A stretch of DNA of 64,000 nt from an uncultured Bacteroidales bacterium (GTDB lineage: Bacteria > Bacteroidota > Bacteroidia > Bacteroidales > Muribaculaceae): the NCBI GenBank assembly GCA_900542185.1, contig UQMZ01000007.1, positions 39,785-103,784 on the forward strand. Reading direction: 5' to 3'. The translations under genes and the position numbers were made by a program. The notes below the pieces were generated by a model that searched no databases, was not told the origin of the DNA, and saw nothing but the letters and a program-made list of their open reading frames with translations. Every line of letters begins with the position of its first letter. Position 1 is the stretch's first letter. Positions 9,941 to 18,460 of this stretch are shown here, one piece after another.

Positions 9941-12085
9941 ATGAAACTAAACTTAATGGCTCTTGCCATAGCCGGCCTCACAGCCGGAGTATGTCAGGCC
10001 AACGAAATCATCCCCATCGAGACGGACAATACCGCGCTGGTGTACACCGTCGGCGACGACGGACGTCTCTATCAGTCATATTTCGGCAAGAAACTCTCTG
10101 ATTCCTCTGAATATGCATCGCTGCCCCAAAGCAAGAAGGAGGCATATCTGACCCATGGAATGGAGGATTATTTCGAACCGGCGCTTCATATAAACCGTAA
10201 GGCGACCCCCAATTCATCGACGCTGCTCAAATATAAGGGACACCAGACCATAGACCGTGACGGATACAAGGAAACGGTCATCACGCTGCAGGACCCTAAG
10301 TTTGCAGACGAGGTCAAGATACATGTGGGCGCCTTCGGTCTTGAGAATGTATATAAGGAGTGGACGGAGATAACCAACAACGAGAAGCAGCCCGTTGAAC
10401 TTGAAAAGTATGCATCGTCTCTGCTTCACTTCACGGCTCCCAAATATGTGCTGACACAATATAGCGGCGAATGGGCCAACGAGGCCAACAAGCTGAGTCA
10501 GGAACTGCATTATGGCAAGAAGGTTGTTGACACCAAGCTGGGCACACGCGCCGATATGTTCGTGTCGCCATTCTTCCAGGTGTCGCTCGGCGACGAAGCC
10601 ACAGAGACCGCAGGCGATGTATTGGCCGGCACTCTGGGTTGGACAGGCAACTTCCGCTATGTGTTCGAGGTCGACAACTTAGGCGACCTGCGCGTAATCA
10701 GCGGTATCAACCCTTATTTCTCGTCATATCCCTTAGGCAAGGGTGAGACATTCACCACTCCGGAATTCATATTCACTCTCAGCGACCAGGGTACGGGCAA
10801 AGCAAGCCGCAATCTGCACGACTGGGCACGCCGCCATCAGATAAAGGATGGCATGGGCAACCGTATGACACTGCTGAACAACTGGGAGGCCACATACTTC
10901 GATTTCGACGAGGAGAAACTTGTAAAATTAATAGGGGAGGCCAAGGAGCTTGGTGTGGACATGTTCCTGCTTGATGACGGATGGTTTGCCAATAAATATC
11001 CCCGCAACAGCGACACCCAGGGTCTGGGCGACTGGGACGAGACAGTCTCCAAACTTCCTAACGGCATAGGCCGTCTCACCGAGGAGGCCAAGAAGCAGGG
11101 AGTGAAGTTCGGACTCTGGATTGAGCCTGAGATGGTGAACCCCAAATCCGAACTCTACGAGAAGCATAAAGACTGGGTCATCACCCTTCCGAACCGTGAC
11201 GAGTATTATTTCCGTAACCAGCTCGTGCTGGATCTGGCCAACCCGAAGGTGCAGGACTATGTGTTCGGCGTGGTCGACAATCTGAAGACCAAGTATCCCG
11301 ACATCGCATACTTCAAGTGGGACTGCAACAGCCCCATCACGAACATATACTCCAATTATGAGGACAAGGAGCAGCAGAAACTGTACGTCGATTATGTACG
11401 TGGACTGTACAAGGTTCTGGACCGCATCAAGGCCAAGTATCCCGATCTGCCCATGATGCTCTGCTCGGGTGGCGGCGGTCGTACCGACTACGAAGGCCTG
11501 AAATATTTCACCGAGATGTGGCCCAGCGACAACACCGATCCAATCGAGCGTCTGTTCATACAGTACGGATTCTCGCAGGTATTCCCCGCCAAGGTGCAGT
11601 GCGCGCACGTAACCACATGGAACAAGAAGGCTCCCATCAAGTTCCGCACCAACGTGGCGATGATGGGCAAGCTCGGCTTCGACCTCAACCTGCATGACCT
11701 TACGGCCGACGATCTGGCATACGTCAAGCAGTCCATCAAGGAATACAACCGCCTGAAACCGGTAATACTGGACGGCGACCAATACCGTCTTGTATCTCCG
11801 TACGAAGGCAACCATACATCCACAATGTTCGTGGACAAGGGAGGTAAGAATGCAGTGGTATTTGCATTCGACGTACATCCCCGTTACAACGAGAAACTGA
11901 TCAACGTGAAACTGCAGGGTCTCAATCCCGACGCAAAGTATCGTGTACACGAAATCAACCGCGCCGACTGCTCGGTTGACGACAGCCAAAGCACATACTC
12001 CGGTCAGTACCTCATGACGGTAGGTCTGCCGCTGTTCAGCAACAGCGACCTGTCAAGCCGCGTGTATGAAATCAATGCAAAATAA
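9941..12085 (+). CDS. GH36 alpha-galactosidase, secreted
   Basis: A 714-residue protein, the usual length for GH36, with a signal peptide ending near VCQA. The N-terminal beta-supersandwich is followed by the catalytic barrel with LLDDGWF, WIEPEMVNP and FKWDCN, whose Asp461 is the nucleophile. CSGGGGRTDYEG follows, then EMWPSDNTDP, whose Asp530 is the acid/base. GH36 enzymes hydrolyse terminal alpha-1,6-galactosyl residues (raffinose family, galactomannan side chains) or alpha-1,3-galactosyl epitopes; GH36 also includes alpha-N-acetylgalactosaminidases. The signal peptide implies periplasmic or outer-membrane action. It has its own -7 element 150 bp after the HTCS gene and is followed by a repeat-rich AT spacer. 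Confidence 0.93.
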   Translation: MKLNLMALAIAGLTAGVCQANEIIPIETDNTALVYTVGDDGRLYQSYFGKKLSDSSEYASLPQSKKEAYLTHGMEDYFEPALHINRKATPNSSTLLKYKGHQTIDRDGYKETVITLQDPKFADEVKIHVGAFGLENVYKEWTEITNNEKQPVELEKYASSLLHFTAPKYVLTQYSGEWANEANKLSQELHYGKKVVDTKLGTRADMFVSPFFQVSLGDEATETAGDVLAGTLGWTGNFRYVFEVDNLGDLRVISGINPYFSSYPLGKGETFTTPEFIFTLSDQGTGKASRNLHDWARRHQIKDGMGNRMTLLNNWEATYFDFDEEKLVKLIGEAKELGVDMFLLDDGWFANKYPRNSDTQGLGDWDETVSKLPNGIGRLTEEAKKQGVKFGLWIEPEMVNPKSELYEKHKDWVITLPNRDEYYFRNQLVLDLANPKVQDYVFGVVDNLKTKYPDIAYFKWDCNSPITNIYSNYEDKEQQKLYVDYVRGLYKVLDRIKAKYPDLPMMLCSGGGGRTDYEGLKYFTEMWPSDNTDPIERLFIQYGFSQVFPAKVQCAHVTTWNKKAPIKFRTNVAMMGKLGFDLNLHDLTADDLAYVKQSIKEYNRLKPVILDGDQYRLVSPYEGNHTSTMFVDKGGKNAVVFAFDVHPRYNEKLINVKLQGLNPDAKYRVHEINRADCSVDDSQSTYSGQYLMTVGLPLFSNSDLSSRVYEINAK

Positions 12086-12316
12086 GATAGATATCAGATA
12101 TTAGATATTGGATGTTAGATATTAGATATTAGATTAGTTATTAGTTATAAGTTAGCAGTAGAAGTACAATAAGATTCAATTCATAGATATTACAATTCAT
12201 AGATATTAGGTATAGATTGTTATAGATAGGTTATTCTTGGATTGTTTACTCGCGGGAGGTGTCAGTGATGGCCCCTCCTGTCTATTTACATAGGGAATCA
12301 TCTATGTATATGGCTA
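12086..12316. repeat. AT-rich spacer with short direct repeats
   Basis: This 231-bp convergent intergenic region contains several copies of AGATATTAG-like units at about 12090-12135. A perfect 16-bp tandem duplication, CAATTCATAGATATTA, lies at 12177-12192 and 12193-12208. A weak GGAGG/CCTCC pairing near 12255-12280 may be a bidirectional terminator. No coding potential was seen. Confidence 0.7.
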
Positions 12317-12901
12317 TTAACGGACTCCGATAAGTTTGTGTGTCTGAAGTGACAGGCGCCACTTCGGGTGCGCCTTGACATAATCTATGGTTTCCGACAG
12401 GATTCGGCGGTTTTCCTCGACATCTCCGACATCACAGGGCTGAAGACAGTATTCTTCGGCCTTTATGTCGTCATACAGGCTCATGTCCTGGCCGATGCCT
12501 TTGTACACTACCTTAAGTTCGTCGATGTGCTGCAGCTTTAACACGGCATTAGGACAGAACCAGAACTTGGGCGAGCACACCACCCAGTCGATTCCGTCGC
12601 ACAGAGGCATGGTGCCGTTGGTCTCTATTGCCACGTAGCAGTTATGCTCGTGCAAGAGGTACACCAGCTCTCCTGTGAGTTGCAGGCACGGCTCGCCGCC
12701 GGTAATAACGACAAACCGACAGGGAGAATACTTAAGTATTTCCTGAAGTATTTCCCGGTCGGTATATTCTCTATATGTTTCATGACGCGTGTCACAGAAT
12801 GGGCATTTAAGGTTGCAGCCCGACAGCCGGACGAAAACTGCGGGAGTGCCGGCGTACGATCCCTCGCCCTGCAGGGAATAGAATATCTCGTTAACCCTCA
12901 T
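12317..12901 (-). CDS. queE: 7-carboxy-7-deazaguanine synthase (radical SAM)
   Basis: QueE converts 6-carboxytetrahydropterin to 7-carboxy-7-deazaguanine in queuosine/preQ0 synthesis. From the ATG at 12901 the protein is 194 residues and begins MRVNEIFYSLQGEG, the conserved QueE N-terminus. The radical-SAM cluster motif is C29-NLK-C33-PF-C36, followed by a GGEP motif (VITGGEPCLQ) that contacts S-adenosylmethionine. A TTG ten codons upstream is in frame but less likely, because the ATG overlaps the queD stop codon in an ATGA arrangement typical of translational coupling. It is the second gene of a queD-queE pair. No queC or queF is visible nearby. Confidence 0.95.
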   Translation of the reverse strand: MRVNEIFYSLQGEGSYAGTPAVFVRLSGCNLKCPFCDTRHETYREYTDREILQEILKYSPCRFVVITGGEPCLQLTGELVYLLHEHNCYVAIETNGTMPLCDGIDWVVCSPKFWFCPNAVLKLQHIDELKVVYKGIGQDMSLYDDIKAEEYCLQPCDVGDVEENRRILSETIDYVKAHPKWRLSLQTHKLIGVR

Positions 12902-13263
12902 GGCAGATACGGGCTGATCTGAGATGCGCAACTGTCATCGACATACGTAGCGGTGTTGCCTTCCGATTCCCGGACTGACACCTTATAGCACTGCGGCACT
13001 TGGTCGCAGATCCATCTGGCTATGTTTTCAGCTGTGGGATTGAAGGGGAGGAGTTCGTTGAAGTTGCCGTGATCGAGATAACCGTGAATCCGTTCCTTGA
13101 TTTGAGTGAAATCGCACACCATGCCGTCGGCGTTCAGCTCGCGGGCATAGCAGTAAACCGTTACAATCCAGTTGTGTCCATGCAGATTGCTGCATTTGCT
13201 CTCGTAGCTCAGCTCCAGCCGGTGACATCCGGCAATCTCCATGCGTTTGGATACAAAATACAT
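12898..13263 (-). CDS. queD: 6-carboxy-5,6,7,8-tetrahydropterin synthase
   Basis: QueD makes 6-carboxytetrahydropterin from dihydroneopterin triphosphate, the step before QueE. From the ATG at 13263 the protein is 121 residues, the normal length. His14, His28 and His30 (LHGHNW) are the zinc ligands and Cys24 the catalytic cysteine. The C-terminal VRESEGNTATY matches the family's substrate-binding VxETxxxxxxY region. A TTG 11 codons upstream extends the frame, but the extra residues are not QueD-like and the promoter lies just upstream. The stop overlaps the queE ATG by 4 bp. Confidence 0.93.
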   Translation of the reverse strand: MYFVSKRMEIAGCHRLELSYESKCSNLHGHNWIVTVYCYARELNADGMVCDFTQIKERIHGYLDHGNFNELLPFNPTAENIARWICDQVPQCYKVSVRESEGNTATYVDDSCASQISPYLP

Positions 13264-13298
13264 ATTTCGTGTCTTTCTTCGTTCTGATAATCGCAATA

Positions 13299-13330
13299 CA
13301 AAATTAGTGCTTTATTTGGAAGTAGCCAAA
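13299..13330 (-). promoter_or_regulatory. Promoter of queD-queE
   Basis: On the minus strand TAATTTTG (13306-13299) is preceded after exactly 20 bp by TTTG (13330-13327), a full match to the Bacteroidetes promoter pattern. The start codon is 36 bp downstream. Confidence 0.8.
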
Positions 13331-13338
13331 TATAGACA

Positions 13339-14820
13339 CTAAACAAGATTGCTGCGGAGGGTACGGGCATCGGCGAGAGTGAGCGAATAGACGGTAGTGG
13401 CGCCGGAGTTGGTGGTGAGCTGTAGCGAAACGCGGTCCGTGAAGCGCGTGAAGGGAGTGCGGCGAATGCGCACGGACTCGATGTCAGTATAGCGCATGTA
13501 TTCGCGGATACGGGCTATGTTGCCTCGGTTTATCAGCACATACGATTCTGTCAACTCTATGCTGCTGTGGCGCCGTGTCAGGACGGCACGCCACGCCATT
13601 ACTGCTATATACAACGAACAGACTACGATGGCCGGCATCACGATGTCGGCTGAGAATATCAGTACAAGCAACGCTGCTGCGGCAATGCCGAGATGGGGCA
13701 GGAAAGTTCGAACAAATACTCCTTTACCGGAATGGGCCGTCATTATCGGAGAATTGACATCCTCTTTAGACGCGTCGTCGCCAAGCCACCAGGCGAGCAT
13801 ACGGTTGCCGAGGTCGGAACCATAGATGGTTATGTCGCCGCGCTTCTTCTCATCTGTCACGTTTTCAGCCTGATGTATGGAAACGGTCTCGCAATGAGCC
13901 ATACGCTCCAGCGGATTCTGCTTTATGCCGAGCACCGTGGCCTTGTCTCGGGCAATTCGACTGGTATAACGAGAGAAGAGTCCTGATTCGAAAGTGAGTT
14001 TGTTGTCGGCGATATCGATACTCATGCCGTAATATCTGATTGCAGTCCTGCCGGTCCAGAGCAGGATGACGAACAGATAGATAATGAAGGCAACGAGAAG
14101 GGACTGACCTATGGTCATAGATATATCCGTCGCACGGGTGTCGACATAGTCGATGATATGATCAGCAGCTTCACTGTCTACATCCATAATCCTGTCGAAA
14201 ACATAAGCTGCGGCGGCTCCGAGTATGGCAAAGCCCTTAAGATGGTTCTGGCATAGTGCCCCCTTGATGATGTTTAGATTGCTGACGTGCAACGTTTCCT
14301 GTTCGAATGGCGGCGGAACAGCAACTGCGCTGTCTTCGATGTTGGAAAAGTCCTCGCCGATGCGAACTTGTCGCAGCAATGCCTGCCATTCCGATTCATC
14401 AAGTATCAGCTCTACCTCCTGCTTGTCGCTGGCGAGTGTATCGAACGCCACGCCGCGCATGTCGACAATACGATAAAAGATACCGCTCTTGGTGCGCAGG
14501 TTGTGTATGCGTTCCAACGGTACGCTGGTGGTGTTTTTGAACGCCAGGCCGTGGGTGTAGATCAGACTGTCGCCTTCTATATGGTATTTGCGGAAGTAAT
14601 ATTTAGTGAACGCTACGGCAGCCGACAGTGCCAGGGCACCTCCTAAGATTGCAATCGCCGTGATGATTCGTTGCGAGAATACTTCTTCGTCATCGAACAG
14701 GATCATACCGACAAATATCAAAATGGCCGCGAGCAGTTGTTGAAACGACTGCATCCATATCACGATGAATGCAGCCGGGCTCATACGCCGGGGGGTGGTG
14801 AAATCATTCATCGCAAGCAT
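13339..14820 (-). CDS. YdbT-like membrane protein with bacterial PH (bPH2/DUF304) domains
   Basis: A 493-residue membrane protein. Hydrophobic pairs lie at about 18-65 (IVIWMQSFQQLLAAILIFVG and the following helix), about 200-260 and about 375-410. Each pair is followed by a bPH2-type beta-rich unit of the form IEGDSLIYTHGLAFKNTTSV, with residues such as VPLERIHNLRTKSG. This three-fold arrangement is characteristic of YdbT-type proteins. The preceding gene encodes the short YdbS-like partner and overlaps it by 17 bp. In Bacillus the YdbST pair has been linked to resistance to certain bacteriocins; the function in Bacteroidales is not established. The tandem start (ATG at 14820 or 14811) is unresolved. 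Confidence 0.8.
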   Translation of the reverse strand: MLAMNDFTTPRRMSPAAFIVIWMQSFQQLLAAILIFVGMILFDDEEVFSQRIITAIAILGGALALSAAVAFTKYYFRKYHIEGDSLIYTHGLAFKNTTSVPLERIHNLRTKSGIFYRIVDMRGVAFDTLASDKQEVELILDESEWQALLRQVRIGEDFSNIEDSAVAVPPPFEQETLHVSNLNIIKGALCQNHLKGFAILGAAAAYVFDRIMDVDSEAADHIIDYVDTRATDISMTIGQSLLVAFIIYLFVILLWTGRTAIRYYGMSIDIADNKLTFESGLFSRYTSRIARDKATVLGIKQNPLERMAHCETVSIHQAENVTDEKKRGDITIYGSDLGNRMLAWWLGDDASKEDVNSPIMTAHSGKGVFVRTFLPHLGIAAAALLVLIFSADIVMPAIVVCSLYIAVMAWRAVLTRRHSSIELTESYVLINRGNIARIREYMRYTDIESVRIRRTPFTRFTDRVSLQLTTNSGATTVYSLTLADARTLRSNLV

Positions 14821-15316
14821 CTTTGTTGATTAACAATGCCTTGATGCGCTCAGCGTCATCGTTGGTAAGACCGGGGATGGACATCTGATTTGCAGAGGAC
14901 TGCGAGCCGTTGATGATATCGAGGTAGCTTAGGCCGAACATACGAGCTATGGGATTGGTGCGTACGGATACCTGCTGTATCTTACTGAACGGTATGGTCT
15001 TGACAGATGTGAAGAAGATGCCGGAGCGGTAGGAGACATCCTTGTCGCGAAGCGCATAACCCTTGAAGTCATATATCTTGTGAACAAGCACCAGGTTGAT
15101 CACCAATGTTATGACCAGTACTGCCTCCACGCCGAGCAGTATCCACCATCTGTAAGATTCCTCAAATGCAAGGATTATGAATGCGAGTCCCATAAAGACG
15201 ATGTAACTCAATATGATACGGGCCGTCAGCACACGGGTGTAAATTGGTTCAACGGGTTGGAATTCGAGGTCCTCGACGGGCTGGACGTCATCGGGCCATA
15301 TCTGTCTGTTTATCAT
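14804..15316 (-). CDS. YdbS-like PH-domain membrane protein
   Basis: From the ATG at 15316 the protein is 170 residues (MINRQIWPDD...). It has two adjacent transmembrane helices (ARIILSYIVFMGLAFIILAF and WWILLGVEAVLVITLVINLV) and one bPH2 domain with the typical pattern FKGYALRDKDVSYRSGIFF followed by VKTIPFSKIQQVSV. An earlier in-frame ATG at 15388 would add 24 residues, but that segment overlaps the likely promoter, so the later start is preferred. It overlaps the YdbT-like gene by 17 bp. Together they probably form one membrane complex; the ligand is unknown. Confidence 0.82.
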   Translation of the reverse strand: MINRQIWPDDVQPVEDLEFQPVEPIYTRVLTARIILSYIVFMGLAFIILAFEESYRWWILLGVEAVLVITLVINLVLVHKIYDFKGYALRDKDVSYRSGIFFTSVKTIPFSKIQQVSVRTNPIARMFGLSYLDIINGSQSSANQMSIPGLTNDDAERIKALLINKDACDE

Positions 15317-15358
15317 ACTTAGTCTGTTAGGTAGGTTTATCGTTGTATTATCATACTG

Positions 15359-15366
15359 CAAAATTA
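15359..15366 (-). promoter_or_regulatory. -7 element of the YdbS/YdbT-like pair
   Basis: The minus strand reads TAATTTTG (15366-15359), 43 bp before the preferred start at 15316. A clear -33 box is not seen. Confidence 0.55.
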
Positions 15367-15388
15367 GTAAATTATCACAAATTTTCAT

Positions 15389-15396
15389 TAACTTTG
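15389..15396 (+). promoter_or_regulatory. -7 element of the GH109/kinase unit
   Basis: TAACTTTG at 15389-15396 lies 23 bp upstream of the GH109 start. It is back-to-back with the minus-strand -7 element of the divergent PH-domain pair, 22 bp away, so one regulator could affect both directions (inference). Confidence 0.6.
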
Positions 15397-15418
15397 TTGG
15401 AGGAATAATCTTTACATC

Positions 15419-16981
15419 ATGAAAAGACTCAGCAAACTGATTATTGCAGCGGGTGCAGTACTTATAACGGATGCATCATATTTACCTGCGCAGGCCGAAG
15501 TAAACGAATATGGCACTGAGTGGAACTGGAACAAGGGTACGATCGAGACAGTGTCGCCTGAACGTCAGGCCGGACAAAAAAGCGTGCTCGGACTCGCTTT
15601 ACCGGCTATGGAATCCGTTCGCGTAGGATTTGTGGGACTCGGTATGCGCGGCCCGGGCGCCGTGGAACGCTTCACGCATATTCCCGGTGTGGAAATCAAG
15701 GCACTGTGCGATTATGAGCAGGCACGCGCCGACAGTTGTCAAAAATACCTCCGTCAGTCCTCGATGCCCGAAGCGACGGTGTATTATGGAGAGGAGGGAT
15801 ATAAGGAACTGTGCAAGCGTCCCGACATAGACCTGGTCTACATAGCCGCCGACTGGTTGCACCATGTTCCCATAGCGAAGTGCGCGCTGGAGAACGGCAA
15901 AAACGTTGCTATCGAGGTGCCCTCGGCCATGACACTAAAGGATTGCTGGGATCTGGTGGATCTGAGCGAGCAGATGCAGAAACACTGCATGATACTGGAG
16001 AATTGCTGCTACGACTGGTTTGAGATGAACACCCTCAACATGGCACAGCAGGGAGTGTTCGGGGACATAATCCGTGCCCAGGGCGCATACATACACGACC
16101 TGACGCCATTCTGGAAGCATTATTGGAGGAAGGGACCGGAGGATAAACTTGGCTGGCGTCTGGACTACAACATGCGTCACCGCGGCGACGTGTACCCCAC
16201 TCACGGCCTTGGCCCCGTGGCTCAGGCCATGAACATACACCGTGGTGACAGGATGAAGACTCTCGTGGCTATGGATACCCGCTCCTACAACGGGCGTGAC
16301 CTGGTGAAGCAGATGGCAGACTCTACATGCAACAGCTTCCGCAACGGCGACCACACCACGACCCTGATCCGAACGGAAAACGGTAAGGTAATTGAGATTC
16401 AGCACAATGTGATGACACCGCAGCCCTATAACCGCCTATATCAGCTGACAGGCACACGTGGATTCGCCAACAAATATCCTATAGAAGGTTACGCTGTGGG
16501 AGGCCAGCAGCTTACTGATGCAGGCGTGAAGGTAGACATCGAAAATCTGTCGGCACATTCGTTTCTGCCCGAGCACGAGCATAAGGCACTGGAGGAGAAG
16601 TATCAGCATCCCATCCTTAAGAAATACGGCGAGATGGCCAAGGAGGTGGGCGGTCACGGCGGCATGGACTTCATAATGGACAGCCGATTGGTTTACTGCC
16701 TGCAGAACGGTCTGCCTCTTGACATGGATGTCTACGACCTGGCTGAATGGTGTTCGCTGGCTGAGTTGGGTTCGCTGTCTATGGACAACGGATGCGCGCC
16801 GGTAAGCATGCCCGACTTCACGCGCGGAGACTGGAACAAGACCACTGGATATCATCACGCATACGCCACCGAGGAACAGGAGCGCGCATCGCTGGCCAAG
16901 GCCGAGGCGTTTACCGCGGCTCTTAAAACCAAAGCCGCAAAGAAGAGCGGTAAGAAACCGGGTAAAAAGAATCGCAAGTAA
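15419..16981 (+). CDS. GH109-like Gfo/Idh/MocA glycosidase (alpha-N-acetylgalactosaminidase family), exported
   Basis: A 520-residue protein with an N-terminal signal-like segment (to about residue 27), a Rossmann NAD-binding motif (VGFVGLGMRG, about 64-73) and the Gfo/Idh/MocA pattern continuing through VYIAADWLHHVPIA and NVAIEVPSAM. Length, export signal and these motifs fit GH109, where NAD is a bound cofactor in a redox-assisted hydrolysis of alpha-GalNAc (blood group A and mucin O-glycans). Other GH109-like proteins have different or unknown specificities. The C-terminal Lys-rich tail (KKSGKKPGKKNRK) is unusual and may be disordered or bind polyanions. The kinase gene begins 2 bp after the stop codon. 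Confidence 0.85.
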   Translation: MKRLSKLIIAAGAVLITDASYLPAQAEVNEYGTEWNWNKGTIETVSPERQAGQKSVLGLALPAMESVRVGFVGLGMRGPGAVERFTHIPGVEIKALCDYEQARADSCQKYLRQSSMPEATVYYGEEGYKELCKRPDIDLVYIAADWLHHVPIAKCALENGKNVAIEVPSAMTLKDCWDLVDLSEQMQKHCMILENCCYDWFEMNTLNMAQQGVFGDIIRAQGAYIHDLTPFWKHYWRKGPEDKLGWRLDYNMRHRGDVYPTHGLGPVAQAMNIHRGDRMKTLVAMDTRSYNGRDLVKQMADSTCNSFRNGDHTTTLIRTENGKVIEIQHNVMTPQPYNRLYQLTGTRGFANKYPIEGYAVGGQQLTDAGVKVDIENLSAHSFLPEHEHKALEEKYQHPILKKYGEMAKEVGGHGGMDFIMDSRLVYCLQNGLPLDMDVYDLAEWCSLAELGSLSMDNGCAPVSMPDFTRGDWNKTTGYHHAYATEEQERASLAKAEAFTAALKTKAAKKSGKKPGKKNRK

Positions 16982-16983
16982 CC

Positions 16984-18042
16984 ATGACAAAGAGCGAGAT
17001 TTTAAGTCGGTTCGGCATAGAGGTAGACGATAAGGAAATAATGCCGATTGGCAACGGACATATAAATGATACTTTCAGGGCTGTAGATAGTCGAACCGGC
17101 CGCGCCTACATACTGCAGCGTATAAATAATAAAGTGTTCCGCGACGTGGACCTTCTTCAGTCAAATATTGAGAAGGTAACGGCACACATCCGCAGCAAAT
17201 TGGAAACTCAAGGCGAGAAAGACATAGACCGGAAAGTGGTGACACTGGTTAAACTGACAGATTCCGACAAGACCTATGTAAGGAATGACGATGGCAGTTA
17301 CTGGCGCGTGATGCTGATGATAGAGGATGCCGATACGCGGGAATCCGTCACGACGGAGAATGCGCGACATGCGGGAATGGCGTTCGGACGTTTCCAGGAG
17401 ATGCTCAGCGACATGGATCAGGAGATAGGTGAGAGCATTCCGGATTTTCACAACATGGAGCTGCGCTTGCGTCAGCTTGACGATGCCATCATAACTGATG
17501 CAGCAGGTAGATTCGATGGTGTACGCGATCTTGTGAATGAATTGAAGAAGCGTACGGACCGTGCATGCCTTGCAGAAAGACTTTACCGCGAGGGTAAGCT
17601 GCCTAAACGGATATGTCACTGTGACACGAAGGTAAACAACATGCTGTTTGACAGTAACGGAGAGGTGTTGTGTGTAATAGACCTCGATACGGTAATGCCA
17701 TCTTTCGTGTTTTCAGATTTCGGAGATTTCCTGCGCACGGCTGCCAATAAAGGAGACGAGGATGATAAGGATCTGAGTCGAGTGGAGTTTGATATGGACA
17801 TTTACACCGCGTTCAGGGAAGGTTATCTGGAAAGTGCCGGTGTATTCCTGATGGACACTGAGATCGAGAATCTACCGTATGCGGCCGAGCGGTTCGCCTA
17901 TATGCAGGCGGTGCGTTTTCTGACCGATTATCTGAACGGCGACACATATTACCACATCGCATACCCAGACCACAACCTGGTGCGCGCCCGAGCCCAGTTC
18001 AAGCTGCTGCAGAGTATAGAAGCGAACTTCAAGAATATGTAG
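16984..18042 (+). CDS. nahK: N-acetylhexosamine 1-kinase-like phosphotransferase (APH fold)
   Basis: A 352-residue protein, close to the length of bifidobacterial NahK. The N-terminal IGNGHINDTF is a family signature. The APH-type catalytic loop is HCDTKVNN, with Asp214 as catalytic base. The metal-binding segment VIDLDTV has Asp233 and Asp235. NahK phosphorylates GlcNAc or GalNAc at C1, feeding UDP-HexNAc or galactose-type pathways. The stop of the GH109 gene and this ATG are separated by 2 bp, so co-translation is likely. That context supports GalNAc or GlcNAc as substrate, although related kinases act on other sugars. Confidence 0.82.
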   Translation: MTKSEILSRFGIEVDDKEIMPIGNGHINDTFRAVDSRTGRAYILQRINNKVFRDVDLLQSNIEKVTAHIRSKLETQGEKDIDRKVVTLVKLTDSDKTYVRNDDGSYWRVMLMIEDADTRESVTTENARHAGMAFGRFQEMLSDMDQEIGESIPDFHNMELRLRQLDDAIITDAAGRFDGVRDLVNELKKRTDRACLAERLYREGKLPKRICHCDTKVNNMLFDSNGEVLCVIDLDTVMPSFVFSDFGDFLRTAANKGDEDDKDLSRVEFDMDIYTAFREGYLESAGVFLMDTEIENLPYAAERFAYMQAVRFLTDYLNGDTYYHIAYPDHNLVRARAQFKLLQSIEANFKNM

Positions 18043-18073
18043 AATATCTCTACGAACATTACGCTAACACTAT

Positions 18074-18460
18074 TTATAGTACTTGTTCTGCGAAGATGCG
18101 GCTGAAAGTCGCCTCAGGGTTGGATGTCAAGCCGGGATGCGGCCGTGAAGTGGCAAGACAGGCGCTTTTAACCGCCGATAGCCATCGGAATCGCTCCTCG
18201 ACAGGCAACTCGGCCATCGGACCGCCCGAGCGGTCACCGGATGCAACATTCAGAAAACCGTCGAACTGATTGCGGATTTCATTGAGGGTATGAGCGCAGT
18301 TAAACACAGCGAGTTTATCAAGGTCGAGACGGATCTCGGCCTTGATCCATTTCAGACGCTTGCACATCATCAATAGTCCCACATTGATGAATTCCTCACG
18401 CTCGACACGGGGCACATAGCGGATCACGGCATATTCGTAGACGTATTTCTCTTCCATCAT
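18074..18460 (-). CDS. DUF3037 family protein
   Basis: A 128-residue protein that starts EKYVYEYAVIRYVPRVEREEF and continues INVGLLM, matching DUF3037. The biochemical role is unknown. It overlaps the HipA-like kinase gene by 4 bp (ATGA), and DUF3037 genes are frequently found next to such kinases, so the two products probably act together. A second ATG directly follows the first, making the start ambiguous by one codon. Confidence 0.85.
   Translation of the reverse strand: MMEEKYVYEYAVIRYVPRVEREEFINVGLLMMCKRLKWIKAEIRLDLDKLAVFNCAHTLNEIRNQFDGFLNVASGDRSGGPMAELPVEERFRWLSAVKSACLATSRPHPGLTSNPEATFSRIFAEQVL

Noticed and set aside
10928..11989. 353-codon minus-strand open frame opposite the GH36 gene
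   Set aside because: Antisense to a complete GH36 enzyme; composition looks like a shadow.
15399..15405. Strong Shine-Dalgarno GGAGGA before the GH109 gene
   Set aside because: It lies at the expected transcription start just after the -7 element and about 14 bp from the ATG, too far and too near the 5' end to act as a normal ribosome-binding site; strong Shine-Dalgarno motifs are not typical in Bacteroidetes.
18039..18053. Hairpin GTAGA/TCTAC after the kinase gene as terminator
   Set aside because: Only 5 bp, weak and without a T run.
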